From positions 558,001 to 622,000 of the forward strand of contig NZ_JADLRJ010000004.1 of NCBI RefSeq assembly GCF_015477355.1: a stretch of DNA of 64,000 bases, read 5' to 3'. Position numbers and translations under genes: made by a program. The stretch is from Nocardia blacklockiae. GTDB taxonomy: Bacteria; Actinomycetota; Actinomycetes; Mycobacteriales; Mycobacteriaceae. Position 1 is the stretch's first letter. Every line of letters begins with the position of its first letter. Below are positions 44,238 to 53,180 of this stretch, in pieces. The notes beneath the pieces were generated by a model, which ran no database searches, had not been told where the DNA came from, and was given only the letters and a program-made list of their open reading frames with translations.

Positions 44238-46289
44238 TTACCAGCCGGGGTTGCCACGCACCGCGATGTTCACGAAGCTCGGTGCGCTCGGATCCAGTTG
44301 GATGTGTTGGGGTTTCAGACCTGTGTCGAGCAGCATCGGGAGGATGGGCACGCCCTTGGGGAAGTTGCCCGCGAAGACGTCAACGCGCAGGCGGTGGCCG
44401 GGTTGCAGGACGGCTTCGGTGGCGGTGAGGGCCAGGTCGAGGGTGGTCGCCTCGCCGGGCACCGTGGGCTCGCGCTTGTCCAGCGAGGTGTAGGCGCGCG
44501 GGTCGGTGTAGTCGCCGTTCGCCGAACGCGCACTGCGGGATTCGTCGACCTGCCGCAGCGAGGCCATCAGCTGACCGGAGGACAGCACCGTCGACTGCCC
44601 GTCGGGCGCGACGTCGTTCACCGTGGCAACCCAGTAGCCGTCGGCCGCGTCCTGAACGGTGTTGAGCCGCACCGCGATCGGACCGGAGAGGGTGGTCGGC
44701 TCCGCGACCGGGTCACTGGTGAAGGTCAGCGCGTTGAGCTCGGCCACCCGCGAATCCTTCGCGCAGCCATCGACTATCGACAGGACGCCGGCCGTGGCCT
44801 GGGCGGCATCGTTGGAGCACAACGTGGTCAGGCCGGGCGACACCGTCAGCCGCGCGGTGTCGTCGTTCGCCCACCCTGTCAGCGAGCCGTCGTAGACGCT
44901 GTTCGCGGTGCCACTCCGGTTGGCGGACAAGTACATCCGGCGATACTCGGCCGCCTGCGGCGACGGCGCGGACGGGCCGAAGCCGTCCTGGGTGACCCAC
45001 CCGCCGCCCTGCTGGCGCAGCGTCACGGGGCCGTAGGTGTCGATGCCGTTGTCGATTCCCTTGAGCCACTTGTCGAACCACGCGCGCTGCAACACGTCCA
45101 GGCGCGGCGGCAGGCCCGGCCGACCGTACTCGTTGCCGGAGTTGAGGTGGTAGGTGTTGCCCATGAACAGCTGCTTCTGCCCGGGCGGGAGCGCGATCTC
45201 GTTGTAGATCTTCGATTCCGAGTAGGTGAACAGGTCGTGCCAGCCGCCGGTGACGAAGGTCGGGATGTCGATCGAACTCGGATCACCCAGCCACGCTTGG
45301 CGTTCCGCGCTGTAGTCCGACAGCATCTGCTTCACCCGCGGGTCCAGATCCTCCATGCGCGTGCTGGTGTAGGCGGACAGCAGCACGTCCATGTAGGTGT
45401 ACGGATCGGCGACACGGTCACCGAGCCAAGTGGTGTCGAACTTGCCGGTCACGATCGACTGCACGTCCGGCACCCACTTGAGGCTGTTGATCGCGGTCAG
45501 CCACAGCGGGATGAAGTTGAAGCCGAAGCCGCCGCCCGGGGCCAGCACGTCGTCGACCAGGTCGCTGCCGGGCACCACCGGGAAGATCGCCTTCAGCGCG
45601 GCCGGGTGCTTCTCGGCGGCCTGCACCTGGTTGATCCCGGAGTACGAGATGCCGTTCATGCCGACCTTGCCGGTGGACCACGGTTGCCTTGCGGCCCAAT
45701 CGATCACCTCGACGGTGTCCTGCTGCTCCCGCTGGCGCAGCATGTCCCACTGGCCCTGGGAGAAGCCGGTGCCGCGCACGTCGACGACCACCTGGCTGTA
45801 ACCGCTGCGGATCAGCTGGCGGTCGACGGTGAAGTTGCGCAGCTCGCCGCCGCCGAAGGCCTTGGTCAGATCCGTGACACCCGACAGCGGCGTGCCGGAC
45901 AGATCGATCTGCCGGAACAGGCCGAGCAGCGCATCGGACAGACCAGGGATCGACTGCGCGTGATCGGCCAGGTTGGAGACCAGCTTGGTGTACGGGGTGA
46001 GGTTGACGACGGTGGGCGTCCGCACGTCGGCGGGACGGCCGGCGGCGTCGGCGGGGCGGTACACATTGCCCTTGAGCACCGTGCCGTCACTCATCGTGAT
46101 CGGGACGTCCCAGTCGATGTGGATGTTCGGGTACTGCTGCGGGCCGTCCTGGGCGGACGTCCACGCGGCGCCCGCGGCACCGCCGTCCGGACCGGTGGCG
46201 ATCGGTCCCGCGGAGGCCGTGGCGGTGAAGAAAGGGAACACCACGCTCGCGGCGACCGCCGCTACTGTGGCACGCAGCGCGTACTTCAT
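44238..46289 (-). CDS. Secreted CocE/NonD (X-Pro dipeptidyl-peptidase-like) hydrolase, copy 2
   Basis: A 683-residue paralogue of the gene at 35619-37664. The signal peptide reads KYALRATVAAVAASVVFPFF. Catalytic candidates are the serine in GMNGISYSGINQ, aspartate in VTGGWHDLFTYS and histidine in MGNTYHLNSG. Long stretches match copy 1 exactly (for example DVLQRAWFDKWLKGIDNGID), while the loops differ, so substrates may differ. ATG 46289 gives the signal peptide. It is followed by a strong terminator. Confidence 0.88.
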   Translation of the reverse strand: MKYALRATVAAVAASVVFPFFTATASAGPIATGPDGGAAGAAWTSAQDGPQQYPNIHIDWDVPITMSDGTVLKGNVYRPADAAGRPADVRTPTVVNLTPYTKLVSNLADHAQSIPGLSDALLGLFRQIDLSGTPLSGVTDLTKAFGGGELRNFTVDRQLIRSGYSQVVVDVRGTGFSQGQWDMLRQREQQDTVEVIDWAARQPWSTGKVGMNGISYSGINQVQAAEKHPAALKAIFPVVPGSDLVDDVLAPGGGFGFNFIPLWLTAINSLKWVPDVQSIVTGKFDTTWLGDRVADPYTYMDVLLSAYTSTRMEDLDPRVKQMLSDYSAERQAWLGDPSSIDIPTFVTGGWHDLFTYSESKIYNEIALPPGQKQLFMGNTYHLNSGNEYGRPGLPPRLDVLQRAWFDKWLKGIDNGIDTYGPVTLRQQGGGWVTQDGFGPSAPSPQAAEYRRMYLSANRSGTANSVYDGSLTGWANDDTARLTVSPGLTTLCSNDAAQATAGVLSIVDGCAKDSRVAELNALTFTSDPVAEPTTLSGPIAVRLNTVQDAADGYWVATVNDVAPDGQSTVLSSGQLMASLRQVDESRSARSANGDYTDPRAYTSLDKREPTVPGEATTLDLALTATEAVLQPGHRLRVDVFAGNFPKGVPILPMLLDTGLKPQHIQLDPSAPSFVNIAVRGNPGW

Positions 46290-46640
46290 CGGACGTGATC
46301 CACCTCTCGAAATGGTCGAACGACCGGAAGTGTATCTACCGGCGAGTAAGTTACAAACCGGCATTCCGGCAATTGCAACGAAAAACTCTCAGTGACTCAC
46401 GCTCTCCTCCACCGCGACGACCAGCGGAAGAGTTGAAATCTCACCTACCGATTGCGGTCTGCACCACGTGCGACCGGCCTCGATTCCTCTGCCGACGCCT
46501 CGCCTAGAGCCGTCGCGTAGCCGTGGGCAACGCGATAGCTACAGGCGCGCAGGGAGAGGGAGGTCACAAACCGAGCTGTCCGAACATATCGGTACGCGGG
46601 TCGGGAGGACAGCGGACGCTCCGGGCGGCCGGAAAAGATC
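46290..46640. other. Intergenic stretch with no recognisable gene
   Basis: This gap between CocE copy 2 and the gpm1 terminator holds only weak frames on either strand. I see no RNA gene, operator dyad or repeat. The part nearest 46290 must contain the promoter of CocE copy 2 (leftward). The segment is less GC-rich than the flanking genes between 46310 and 46400. Confidence 0.5.
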
Positions 46641-46673
46641 GAACGCGCTGTGGCACACGGCCACAGCGCGTTC
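46641..46673 (-). terminator. Strong terminator after gpm1
   Basis: GAACGCGCTGTGGC (46641-46654) and GCCACAGCGCGTTC (46660-46673) form a perfect 14-bp stem with a five-base loop. On the minus strand it is followed by GATCTTTTCC, a short U run. It ends the gpm1 transcript about 30 bases after the stop. Confidence 0.88.
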
Positions 46674-46704
46674 GTCGAAGAGAGACCCGCCTGCGGGGTG
46701 GGAC

Positions 46705-47451
46705 CTACTTCCCGCCCTGGTTCGCCACGGCGGCGGCGCCGGCGGCGGCGGCCTCCGGGTCCAGGTATTCGCCGGGGCCGACCGGGCGGAGGTTCTCGTC
46801 CAGTTCGTAGCGGAGCGGGATGCCGGTGGGGATGTTCAGGCCGGCGATGTCCTCGTCGGAGATGCCGTCCAGGTGCTTCACCAGGGCACGCAGCGAATTG
46901 CCGTGGGCGGCAACCAGAACCGTCTTGCCCGTGACGAGTTCCTTGGAGATGGTCGACTCCCAGTACGGGACCATGCGGGCGACGACGTCCTGCAGGCACT
47001 CCGTGGCGGGCACCTCGGCATCGGCGTAGCGCGGGTCGCCGTCCTGGCTGTACTCGCTGTTCGGCTCGATCGGCGGCGGCGGGGTGTCGTAGCTGCGGCG
47101 CCACAGCATGAACTGCTCGTCGCCGTACTTGTCGCGGACCTGCGCCTTGTTCTTGCCCTGGAGTGCGCCGTAGTGGCGCTCGTTGAGACGCCAGTCGCGG
47201 ACCACCGGGATCCAGTGCCGGTCGGCGGCGTCCAGCGCCAGGTTGGCGGTGCCGATCGCGCGGCGCAGCAGCGAGGTGAACACGATGTCGGGCAGGATGC
47301 CGTGCTCGGCCAGCAGTTCGCCGGCGCGCTTACCCTCGGCCCGGCCCTTGTCGGTCAGATGAACGTCCACCCAGCCGGTGAACAGGTTCAGGGCGTTCCA
47401 TTCGCTCTCGCCGTGGCGCAGCAGCACGAGGGTGTACGTCATGCGAGTCAT
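46705..47451 (-). CDS. gpm1: 2,3-bisphosphoglycerate-dependent phosphoglycerate mutase
   Basis: A 248-residue glycolytic enzyme interconverting 3- and 2-phosphoglycerate. The phospho-histidine lies in [20 protein letters not shown] near residue 13, with [13 protein letters not shown] and the second histidine in [17 protein letters not shown]. The C-terminal Ala-rich tail is longer than in E. coli. ATG 47451 and ATG 47442 are both possible. In M. tuberculosis it directly precedes senX3; here about 14 kb of other genes lies between. Confidence 0.95.
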   Translation of the reverse strand: MTRMTYTLVLLRHGESEWNALNLFTGWVDVHLTDKGRAEGKRAGELLAEHGILPDIVFTSLLRRAIGTANLALDAADRHWIPVVRDWRLNERHYGALQGKNKAQVRDKYGDEQFMLWRRSYDTPPPPIEPNSEYSQDGDPRYADAEVPATECLQDVVARMVPYWESTISKELVTGKTVLVAAHGNSLRALVKHLDGISDEDIAGLNIPTGIPLRYELDENLRPVGPGEYLDPEAAAAGAAAVANQGGK

Positions 47452-47500
47452 GCTATCCGGCCGCGCCGCGCGGCACGGGCCTGGTCACGGGCTCGGGTGA

Positions 47501-47677
47501 CTAGACCCACTCGACCTCGTCGAAGCGGACCAGCACGCCGTGGCGGCCGCCGCGCACGCGGATGTCGAGGTGCAATTCCTCCCGTCCGGTGTCGACCTCC
47601 CGGATCACACCGCAGACGCCCTGGAACGGGCCGCTCGGCACGAACACCACATCACCCGGCGTGAATTCGGCTGCCAC
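47501..47677 (-). CDS. Small KOW-like protein
   Basis: A 58-residue all-beta protein. EFTPGDVVFVPSGPFQGVCGVIREVD has the KOW pattern (Gly after a short strand) of NusG and L24-type RNA-binding domains, and GRHGVLVRFDEVEWV closes the barrel. GTG 47677 is close to GAGGG, so the true start may differ. It stands alone between gpm1 and the ROK kinase. It might bind RNA or ribosome; this is inferred from the KOW likeness. Confidence 0.6.
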   Translation of the reverse strand: MAAEFTPGDVVFVPSGPFQGVCGVIREVDTGREELHLDIRVRGGRHGVLVRFDEVEWV

Positions 47678-47754
47678 CCCTCGACGATAGCCCGCCGACC
47701 AGCCGAAACAGGTCAGGCGCGCGGTCGGCGGGCACGGGCCCGGCGTCGGGACCG

Positions 47755-48660
47755 TCAGTCGTACTCGTCCGCGGTGGCGTGGCCGGCGGCGAGGACTCCC
47801 GCGCCGGCCAGGGTCGCGCCGTTGGTGATGCGGGACGGTACGACGCGGAGCGTGCGGGTGAAGTCCAGGCGGGCGTGGGTCGCGATGGCCGCGCGCAGCG
47901 AATTCCACAGCGGCGCACCGGCTTCGGCGAAGCCGCCGCCGATCACGGCGCGATCGATGTCGAGCAGGGCGGCCGCCGACGAGATCGCCTGTCCCAGTGC
48001 GGTTCCCGCGCGTTCGAGCGCGGCGAGGGCGATGGGGTCGCCCGCGTGGGCGTCGCGGGCCAGGTCGATGCCGGTCGCGCCGGTCCAGCCCTGCTCGCGC
48101 GCCCAGCGGGCCGAGGACATGCCGCTCGCCACCGCCTCGACGCAGCCCACGCCGCCGCATCCACAGGGCGCGTTCGATCCCGGTACCACGATGTGGCCGA
48201 CGTGCCCGGCATTTCCGGTGCGGCCCACCGCAACCCGGCCGTCCATGATGATGCCGCCGCCGATGCCGGAGGACACCGTCATCGCCAGGCCGTCGCGTAC
48301 GCCGCGCAGGCCGCCGATGTGATGCTCGGCCAGCGCGAGGCAGGCGCCGTCGACGGCCAGCCGGATCACGGCGGCCGGGAAGACCTCCTGGACGGCGGCG
48401 ACCAGCGGGAAGCCGGATCGCCATTCCGGAATGTTGAGCGGCGCAACGGTTCCCGCGCGGACATCGACCGGCCCGGCCGAGCCGATGCCGATCGCGGACA
48501 CCCGCTCGTTTCCGCCCACCTGCCGCAACAGCTCCCGGCACGCCTCCCACACCGACTCCGGCGGCACCGCGGCCCGCCGCACCTCCCGCACCTGCCGTCC
48601 GGCATGCACCACTCCGGCCGCGAATTTCGTCGCCCCGATGTCGAGCGCCAGCACAGTCAT
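47755..48660 (-). CDS. ROK family sugar kinase
   Basis: A 301-residue protein. The phosphate loop is LALDIGATKFAAGVV; the ROK signature SNAPCGCGGVGCVEA carries the zinc-binding C-x-C-G-x-x-G-C, and the catalytic aspartate is in LAVDGACLALAEHH. It likely phosphorylates glucose or another hexose. ATG 48660 starts the protein; the repeat array lies just upstream. No operon partner is visible. Confidence 0.88.
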   Translation of the reverse strand: MTVLALDIGATKFAAGVVHAGRQVREVRRAAVPPESVWEACRELLRQVGGNERVSAIGIGSAGPVDVRAGTVAPLNIPEWRSGFPLVAAVQEVFPAAVIRLAVDGACLALAEHHIGGLRGVRDGLAMTVSSGIGGGIIMDGRVAVGRTGNAGHVGHIVVPGSNAPCGCGGVGCVEAVASGMSSARWAREQGWTGATGIDLARDAHAGDPIALAALERAGTALGQAISSAAALLDIDRAVIGGGFAEAGAPLWNSLRAAIATHARLDFTRTLRVVPSRITNGATLAGAGVLAAGHATADEYD

Positions 48661-48703
48661 CGCCGAGCACCTCCTGCCTGCCACCTGCCGGGCCACCGCA
48701 TTC

Positions 48704-48799
48704 TCACCCGGCGACGCCCGCCCTGCCACACAATCCCACCCGGCGACGCCCGCCCTGCCACACAATCCCACCCGGCGACGCCCGCCCTGCCACACAATC
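48704..48799. repeat. Three tandem copies of a 32-bp unit
   Basis: The unit begins CCACCCGGCGACGCC and ends CCACACAATC; three copies run head to tail at 48704-48735, 48736-48767 and 48768-48799, identical except for the first base. The array lies in the gap between the ROK kinase and the serine hydrolase genes, about 45 bases upstream of the ROK start. It is a VNTR-like tract and may affect that promoter. Confidence 0.92.
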
Positions 48800-48836
48800 A
48801 AGGCCGGCCGCGTCCGACCGGCCTGATGCGCCCGGA

Positions 48837-49988
48837 TCAGAACACCGCGTCGGCCAGCTGCTGCATACCTTGCTGGAAAGCCGCGGCCAGGGACAGGGCG
48901 GCGTCGTCCACGTAGTTCAGCGCGGCGGTGAGGGTCGTGGCGCCGTCGGGAGTGCTGAACATGAGGGCCGCGTGGCCCGCCGCGCCGCCGTTGTGGGTGA
49001 TCACGGTGCCGCCGGAAGCCGTGTCGCGCACGAAGATTCCGAGGCCGTAGGCCATGCCGGGGAGGGGCGTCGCGTGCGCGGTGTACATCTCGGCCAGCAG
49101 TGCGGGCGGCAAGAGTTCGCCGGTTACCAAGGCGGAGACGAAGGTCTGGAGGTCGGCGGTGGTGGAGATCATGTCGCCGCCGCTGGAGATCCAGGAGGGG
49201 TTGTGGCGGGTGACGTCGACGGTCTTCGTCATGCCCTCGTCCTCGTAGCGGTAGTAGGCGTGGGCGTGCGGTTCGGCGATCTCGGTCTCGGTGGTCGGCT
49301 GGAACGTGCCCGACAAGCCGAGCGGTCCGATGATCAGCCGCTCCATCTCCGCGGCGACCGAACGGCCGGTGACCTTCTCGATCAGCAGCCGGGCCAGCAC
49401 GTAGTTGGTGTTGGAGTAGCTCCAGTCGGTGCCCGGCTCGAAACGGGCCGGCTTCGACAGCGCCAGCCGGACCAGCTCCTCCGGCCGGTAGGTCTCGAAA
49501 CGGAGGTCCACCCATTCCTTGCCCGCGGTGGTGGCGGGGATGCCGGGCACCATCGTTCCGTCGGGGAAGTACTCGCCGGTGAAGTTGAACACGCCGCTGG
49601 TGTGCTGCAACAGCATTCGCACGGTGACGCGGGGGTCGAGGTCGAATTCGGGCAGGTAGTCGACCGCCGGGGTGTCGAGGTCGATCCGGCCCTCGGCCAC
49701 CAGCTGGAGCACCAGGGTCGCGGTGAAAGTCTTCGTGTTGGAACCGATCCGGACGTGTCCGTCGATCGGCGGCTGCGCGGTGCCGCCCAGCTCGGCCAGG
49801 CCCGCGCTGCCGGTCCACTCGCCGTGCTCATCCCGCACGCGCACGGTGATCCCGGTGATACCGGACTCGACGATGCCGTCGATGATCCGCTGCAGCTCAG
49901 TGTGTTTCGGCCCGTTGCTCGTAGCGGTGTCGACGGCCGGAGCGGTCTGGGGAAGGGTGTCGTCGTGGTCGGTCACGGTGATCGGCAT
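48837..49988 (-). CDS. Serine hydrolase of the beta-lactamase/DD-peptidase family
   Basis: A 383-residue penicillin-binding-protein-like hydrolase. The nucleophile is in GSNTKTF (S-x-x-K), the second motif is WSYSNTNYVLA (Y-x-N), and the third is VITHNGGAAGH (H-x-G). There is no signal peptide, so it is probably cytoplasmic, unlike DD-carboxypeptidases; an esterase or D-aminopeptidase activity is possible. ATG 49988 follows GAGGA nine bases upstream. The gene stands alone beside the YbjN gene. Confidence 0.85.
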   Translation of the reverse strand: MPITVTDHDDTLPQTAPAVDTATSNGPKHTELQRIIDGIVESGITGITVRVRDEHGEWTGSAGLAELGGTAQPPIDGHVRIGSNTKTFTATLVLQLVAEGRIDLDTPAVDYLPEFDLDPRVTVRMLLQHTSGVFNFTGEYFPDGTMVPGIPATTAGKEWVDLRFETYRPEELVRLALSKPARFEPGTDWSYSNTNYVLARLLIEKVTGRSVAAEMERLIIGPLGLSGTFQPTTETEIAEPHAHAYYRYEDEGMTKTVDVTRHNPSWISSGGDMISTTADLQTFVSALVTGELLPPALLAEMYTAHATPLPGMAYGLGIFVRDTASGGTVITHNGGAAGHAALMFSTPDGATTLTAALNYVDDAALSLAAAFQQGMQQLADAVF

Positions 49989-50103
49989 GGCGGTTCGTCC
50001 TCTGCGACTGTGTTCGGTTGGTATGCGAATACAGTCGCGCGCCCCGCTGACACCGGCCTGACGCCGCTCTGACACGGCCGCTGACACCGGATATCCGGCA
50101 GAG

Positions 50104-50607
50104 TCAGGAGTCCTCGGTGTTCACCAGGTGTTCGAAGGCGCGGAGGTTCTTGAGGGATTCGCCCCGGGAGACGCGCCATTTCCATTCGCGGCGAATGGAT
50201 TCCGCGAAGCCGAGTTCGAGCAGGACGTTGAAGTCGGCGTCGACGGCCTCGAGGATCTGGCCGAAGATGCGGTCCAGTTCGTCGGGGGTCACGGTGTGGG
50301 TGGCGAAGCGGCCGACGAGGTAGATGTCGCCGACGCGGTCGAGGGTGTAGGCGACGCCGTAGAGACGCCGGTTGCGGCGCAGCAGGAATTTGTAGACGCC
50401 CTCGAAGTTCTCGTCCGGTTTGCGGCACACGAAGCACTCCGTCCGCACCCCGTGCTTGCCGACGGTCAGCATGACGGTGGTCTTGAGCTTGCGCTCGCCG
50501 GGCAGGACGACGACGAACACGTCCTCGCCCTCGCGGGTGTAGTCCACCTCCCGCTCGCGCAGGGTGTCGTCGATCAGCTGTGCGGTGTCTCGGATCGTGT
50601 CGGTCAC
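50104..50607 (-). CDS. YbjN domain protein
   Basis: A 167-residue protein of the YbjN/type III secretion chaperone-like fold. [34 protein letters not shown] and [26 protein letters not shown] are its two characteristic stretches (positions about 35-110). GTG 50607 overlaps the mshA stop (GTGA), so it is coupled to mshA, an arrangement shared with M. tuberculosis (Rv0487). Its function is not known. Confidence 0.85.
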   Translation of the reverse strand: MTDTIRDTAQLIDDTLREREVDYTREGEDVFVVVLPGERKLKTTVMLTVGKHGVRTECFVCRKPDENFEGVYKFLLRRNRRLYGVAYTLDRVGDIYLVGRFATHTVTPDELDRIFGQILEAVDADFNVLLELGFAESIRREWKWRVSRGESLKNLRAFEHLVNTEDS

Positions 50608-51956
50608 CGGCGAACCACTCCCATCCGGCGCCGCCACAGCGCCCGCGACCTGGCCTGACTGCTCTCTGCCTGCAACGTACCCACCAGGCGCGAGCGCATG
50701 CCCCGATAGCCCGACAGTGTCTGGGTGTAGCTCTCCAGCAGACCTTCGGCGGTGTGCTCCCAGGAGAAGTTCGCGGAATGCCCGACCGCGGCGGCGCCCA
50801 TCCGGCGCAGGCCGTCGGGGTCGTCGAGCAGCTTGCGCAGCGCGGCCGCCCACTCGTCGGTGCGGTGGCCCGGGACGAGCAGCCCCGACACCCCGTCGCG
50901 CACCGCGGTGCCGAGCCCGCCCACGTGCGCGGCCAGCACCGGCGTGCCGCTGGCCTGCGCCTCGATCGCGACCAGGCCGAACGATTCGTTGTAGCTGGGC
51001 ACGGCCACCAGATCCGCCGCGCGATACACCTGCACCAGGCGGTCCGGCGGCTGCGGCGGCAGGAAGGTGACCCGATCGGCGATGCCGAGGGCGGCGGCCA
51101 GTTCGATGAGCGCGTCCGGGCGATCCAATCCGGTGCCGGACGGTCCGCCGACGATCAGGACGCGCAAGGTTCGGCCGGGTTGCTCGCGCAGTACCTGCGC
51201 GGCGGCGTGGACCAGCACGTCGGGGGCCTTGAGCGGCTGGATGCGGCCGACGAACGCGACGATCTGCTCGTGCGGGTCCAGGCCCAGTTCGGCACGCGCG
51301 GCGGCGCGGTCGCCGGGGCGGTAGCGGGTCAGGTCGGCGCCCGGCAGCACCACGTCGATGCGCTCGGGGTCGGCGCCGTAGAGCTCGACCAGCTGCCGCG
51401 CCTCGTCGCCGGTGTTGGCGACCAGGCGATCGGCCTCGGCGACGATCTGCTTCTCGCCGATCTCGCGGGCGGGCGGCTCGGGGGTGTCGCCCGCGGCGAG
51501 ATGGGCGTTCTTGACCGCGGCCAGGGTGTGCGCGGTGTGCACCAGCGGCACCCGCCAGCGGTCCCGGGCCAGCCAGCCGACCTGGCCGGACAGCCAGTAG
51601 TGCGAGTGGATCAGGTCGTAGTGGCCGGGCAGATGCCGGGCCTCCTGCCGCAGCACCTCGGCGGCGAACGGGCACAGCTGCGTGGGCAGGTCGTGCTTGT
51701 CCAGACCCTCGAACGGGCCCGCTACCACGTGGCGCACCAGCACGCCCGGCGCGGCCTCGACCACCGGTTCGTCGTTGGAGGAGGTGGCGCGGGTGAAGAT
51801 CTCCACCTCGACGCCGCGGCGGGCCAGCTGGATCGCGGTCTGCAGCACGTAGACGTTCATGCCGCCCGCGTCGCCGGTCCCCGGCTGGGCCAGCGGGGAG
51901 GTGTGCACCGACAGCACGGCGATCCGATGCGGCCGTAGGTCCGTGCGTTGACTCAC
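50604..51956 (-). CDS. mshA: D-inositol-3-phosphate glycosyltransferase (mycothiol synthesis)
   Basis: A 450-residue GT-B glycosyltransferase that joins UDP-N-acetylglucosamine to inositol-3-phosphate, the first step of mycothiol. [16 protein letters not shown] binds the acceptor phosphate, [16 protein letters not shown] is typical, and [17 protein letters not shown] is the donor-site E-x7-E. GTG 51956 is used; the frame continues upstream without protein character. The YbjN gene overlaps its end. Mycothiol is the main thiol of these bacteria. Confidence 0.95.
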   Translation of the reverse strand: MSQRTDLRPHRIAVLSVHTSPLAQPGTGDAGGMNVYVLQTAIQLARRGVEVEIFTRATSSNDEPVVEAAPGVLVRHVVAGPFEGLDKHDLPTQLCPFAAEVLRQEARHLPGHYDLIHSHYWLSGQVGWLARDRWRVPLVHTAHTLAAVKNAHLAAGDTPEPPAREIGEKQIVAEADRLVANTGDEARQLVELYGADPERIDVVLPGADLTRYRPGDRAAARAELGLDPHEQIVAFVGRIQPLKAPDVLVHAAAQVLREQPGRTLRVLIVGGPSGTGLDRPDALIELAAALGIADRVTFLPPQPPDRLVQVYRAADLVAVPSYNESFGLVAIEAQASGTPVLAAHVGGLGTAVRDGVSGLLVPGHRTDEWAAALRKLLDDPDGLRRMGAAAVGHSANFSWEHTAEGLLESYTQTLSGYRGMRSRLVGTLQAESSQARSRALWRRRMGVVRR

Positions 51957-52300
51957 GACTCCAGTGTGCCTTCCCGCCGCCGCGCGCCGTCGCGACCTAC
52001 GCCACCAAGTGACCGCCGTCACAAGGCAATTCGCCGCTCGGCGCACCCTTCGCCCGCACACCGGCCCGCGATTTCCCCGCAAAGCGGACAGGCTCCCCCG
52101 GACTATGCGTTCGATCACACACGCCGACACGCACCCGCCCTTCCGCCGGTTCGATCCCAGCGGTTCCCCGCCACCCCGGCGCACAACGCAGCAGGCTGTC
52201 ACCCCGGCACGCTTTTGGCCGGAGTCCACCGGTCGGTCGAGTGGATCCCGGCCAAAAGCGCGCCGGGATGACGGGGACGGGTCGCGGCCGAGGGCTGGGG
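51957..52300. other. Intergenic stretch with the dispersed palindrome
   Basis: The gap between mshA and the alpha/beta hydrolase gene contains no supported gene. Its right half is the 75-base inverted repeat described separately. The left half, 51957-52197, must hold the mshA promoter (leftward); I see no clear -10 or operator there. Confidence 0.6.
52198..52272. repeat. Dispersed palindromic repeat, full copy
   Basis: The left arm (52198-52229, starting GTCACCCCGGCACGC) and right arm (52241-52272, ending CGCGCCGGGATGAC) are inverted copies of a 32-base sequence with only about four differences, around an 11-base centre. A single arm also occurs at 28772-28803. The element could form a long hairpin and end transcription from the mshA side or from the hydrolase gene. 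Confidence 0.88.
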
Positions 52301-53125
52301 TCAGTCCAGGCTGGCGATGAAGTCGGTGACCTCGGTGGCGAAGCGGTCGGGGTCCTCGATGAAGAGGCCGTGTTGGGCGGCTTCCCAATAGGAGGTGCGG
52401 GCGTTGGGGGTGGTGGTGGCGATGTAGCGGCCGTTGTCGAGGGGGACGACGGGGTCGGCGGTGCCGTGCAGGACCAGGACTGGGATGTCGAGGGTGCGCA
52501 GGGTTTCGGTGTTGTCGACGGTGCGGTAGAAGAGGGCCTTGCGGACTCGGGGCGGGGTGGCGAGGCTGCCGCCGTAGAGGAGTTGGGCCTGTTCGCCCTT
52601 GTCGCGGCTCGGGCCGGTGTTGGCGTTGCCGAAGGCCGCGAAACCGCGCATGGACTTACCGGGGCTGTTCTCGAAGACGTCGGGGATGGCCTGCTGCATA
52701 GCCGAGCCGGGGTCCGCGCCCGGGACACCGCGGCCGATGCCCGCCTGGGAGCCGCTGTAGACGACGCCCGCGAGCGCGCCGGTGCCGTACGCGGTCAGGT
52801 AGTCGCTGAGCACGATGCCGCCGTAGGACCAGCCGAGCAGCACCGCGCCGGCCTCGATGCCCTCGCCCGCCAGCACGGCCGCGATATCGGCCGCCCAGTT
52901 CTTCGGGTCGTCGTAACCGGCCGCGGGCGCATCCGAGTAGCCGTGGCCGCGCAGGTCGACGGCGATCACCCGGAAGCGCTCGGCCAGCAGTTCTGCGGCG
53001 CGACCCCAGCAGCGCAGGTTCGCGGCCCAGCCGTGCAGCAGTACCAGCGGCTTTCCGTCGGCCGGACCGGTCACCCGATACACGATGCTGGTGCCGTCCG
53101 CGCTGATTACGTCCCGAATCGCCAT
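52301..53125 (-). CDS. Alpha/beta hydrolase (esterase/haloperoxidase-like)
   Basis: A 274-residue hydrolase. The nucleophile elbow is [12 protein letters not shown], the acid is in [10 protein letters not shown], and the histidine is in [20 protein letters not shown] supplies the oxyanion region. It is cytoplasmic, without a signal. ATG 53125 starts the protein. It is divergent from the SDR gene, 55 bases away. The substrate is unknown. Confidence 0.88.
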   Translation of the reverse strand: MAIRDVISADGTSIVYRVTGPADGKPLVLLHGWAANLRCWGRAAELLAERFRVIAVDLRGHGYSDAPAAGYDDPKNWAADIAAVLAGEGIEAGAVLLGWSYGGIVLSDYLTAYGTGALAGVVYSGSQAGIGRGVPGADPGSAMQQAIPDVFENSPGKSMRGFAAFGNANTGPSRDKGEQAQLLYGGSLATPPRVRKALFYRTVDNTETLRTLDIPVLVLHGTADPVVPLDNGRYIATTTPNARTSYWEAAQHGLFIEDPDRFATEVTDFIASLD

Positions 53126-53180
53126 GCGGCCAGGCTAACGCGGGCGCGTCGGGCGAGTCGGCGGCACATATGCTCGGCCC

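Noticed and set aside
46295-46507. Small plus-strand frame in the gap before gpm1
   Set aside because: No ribosome site, no recognisable motif, and it runs through the presumed promoter of the CocE gene.
48704-48799. Possible short CRISPR array
   Set aside because: The 32-base units abut directly with no spacers, and no cas genes are near.
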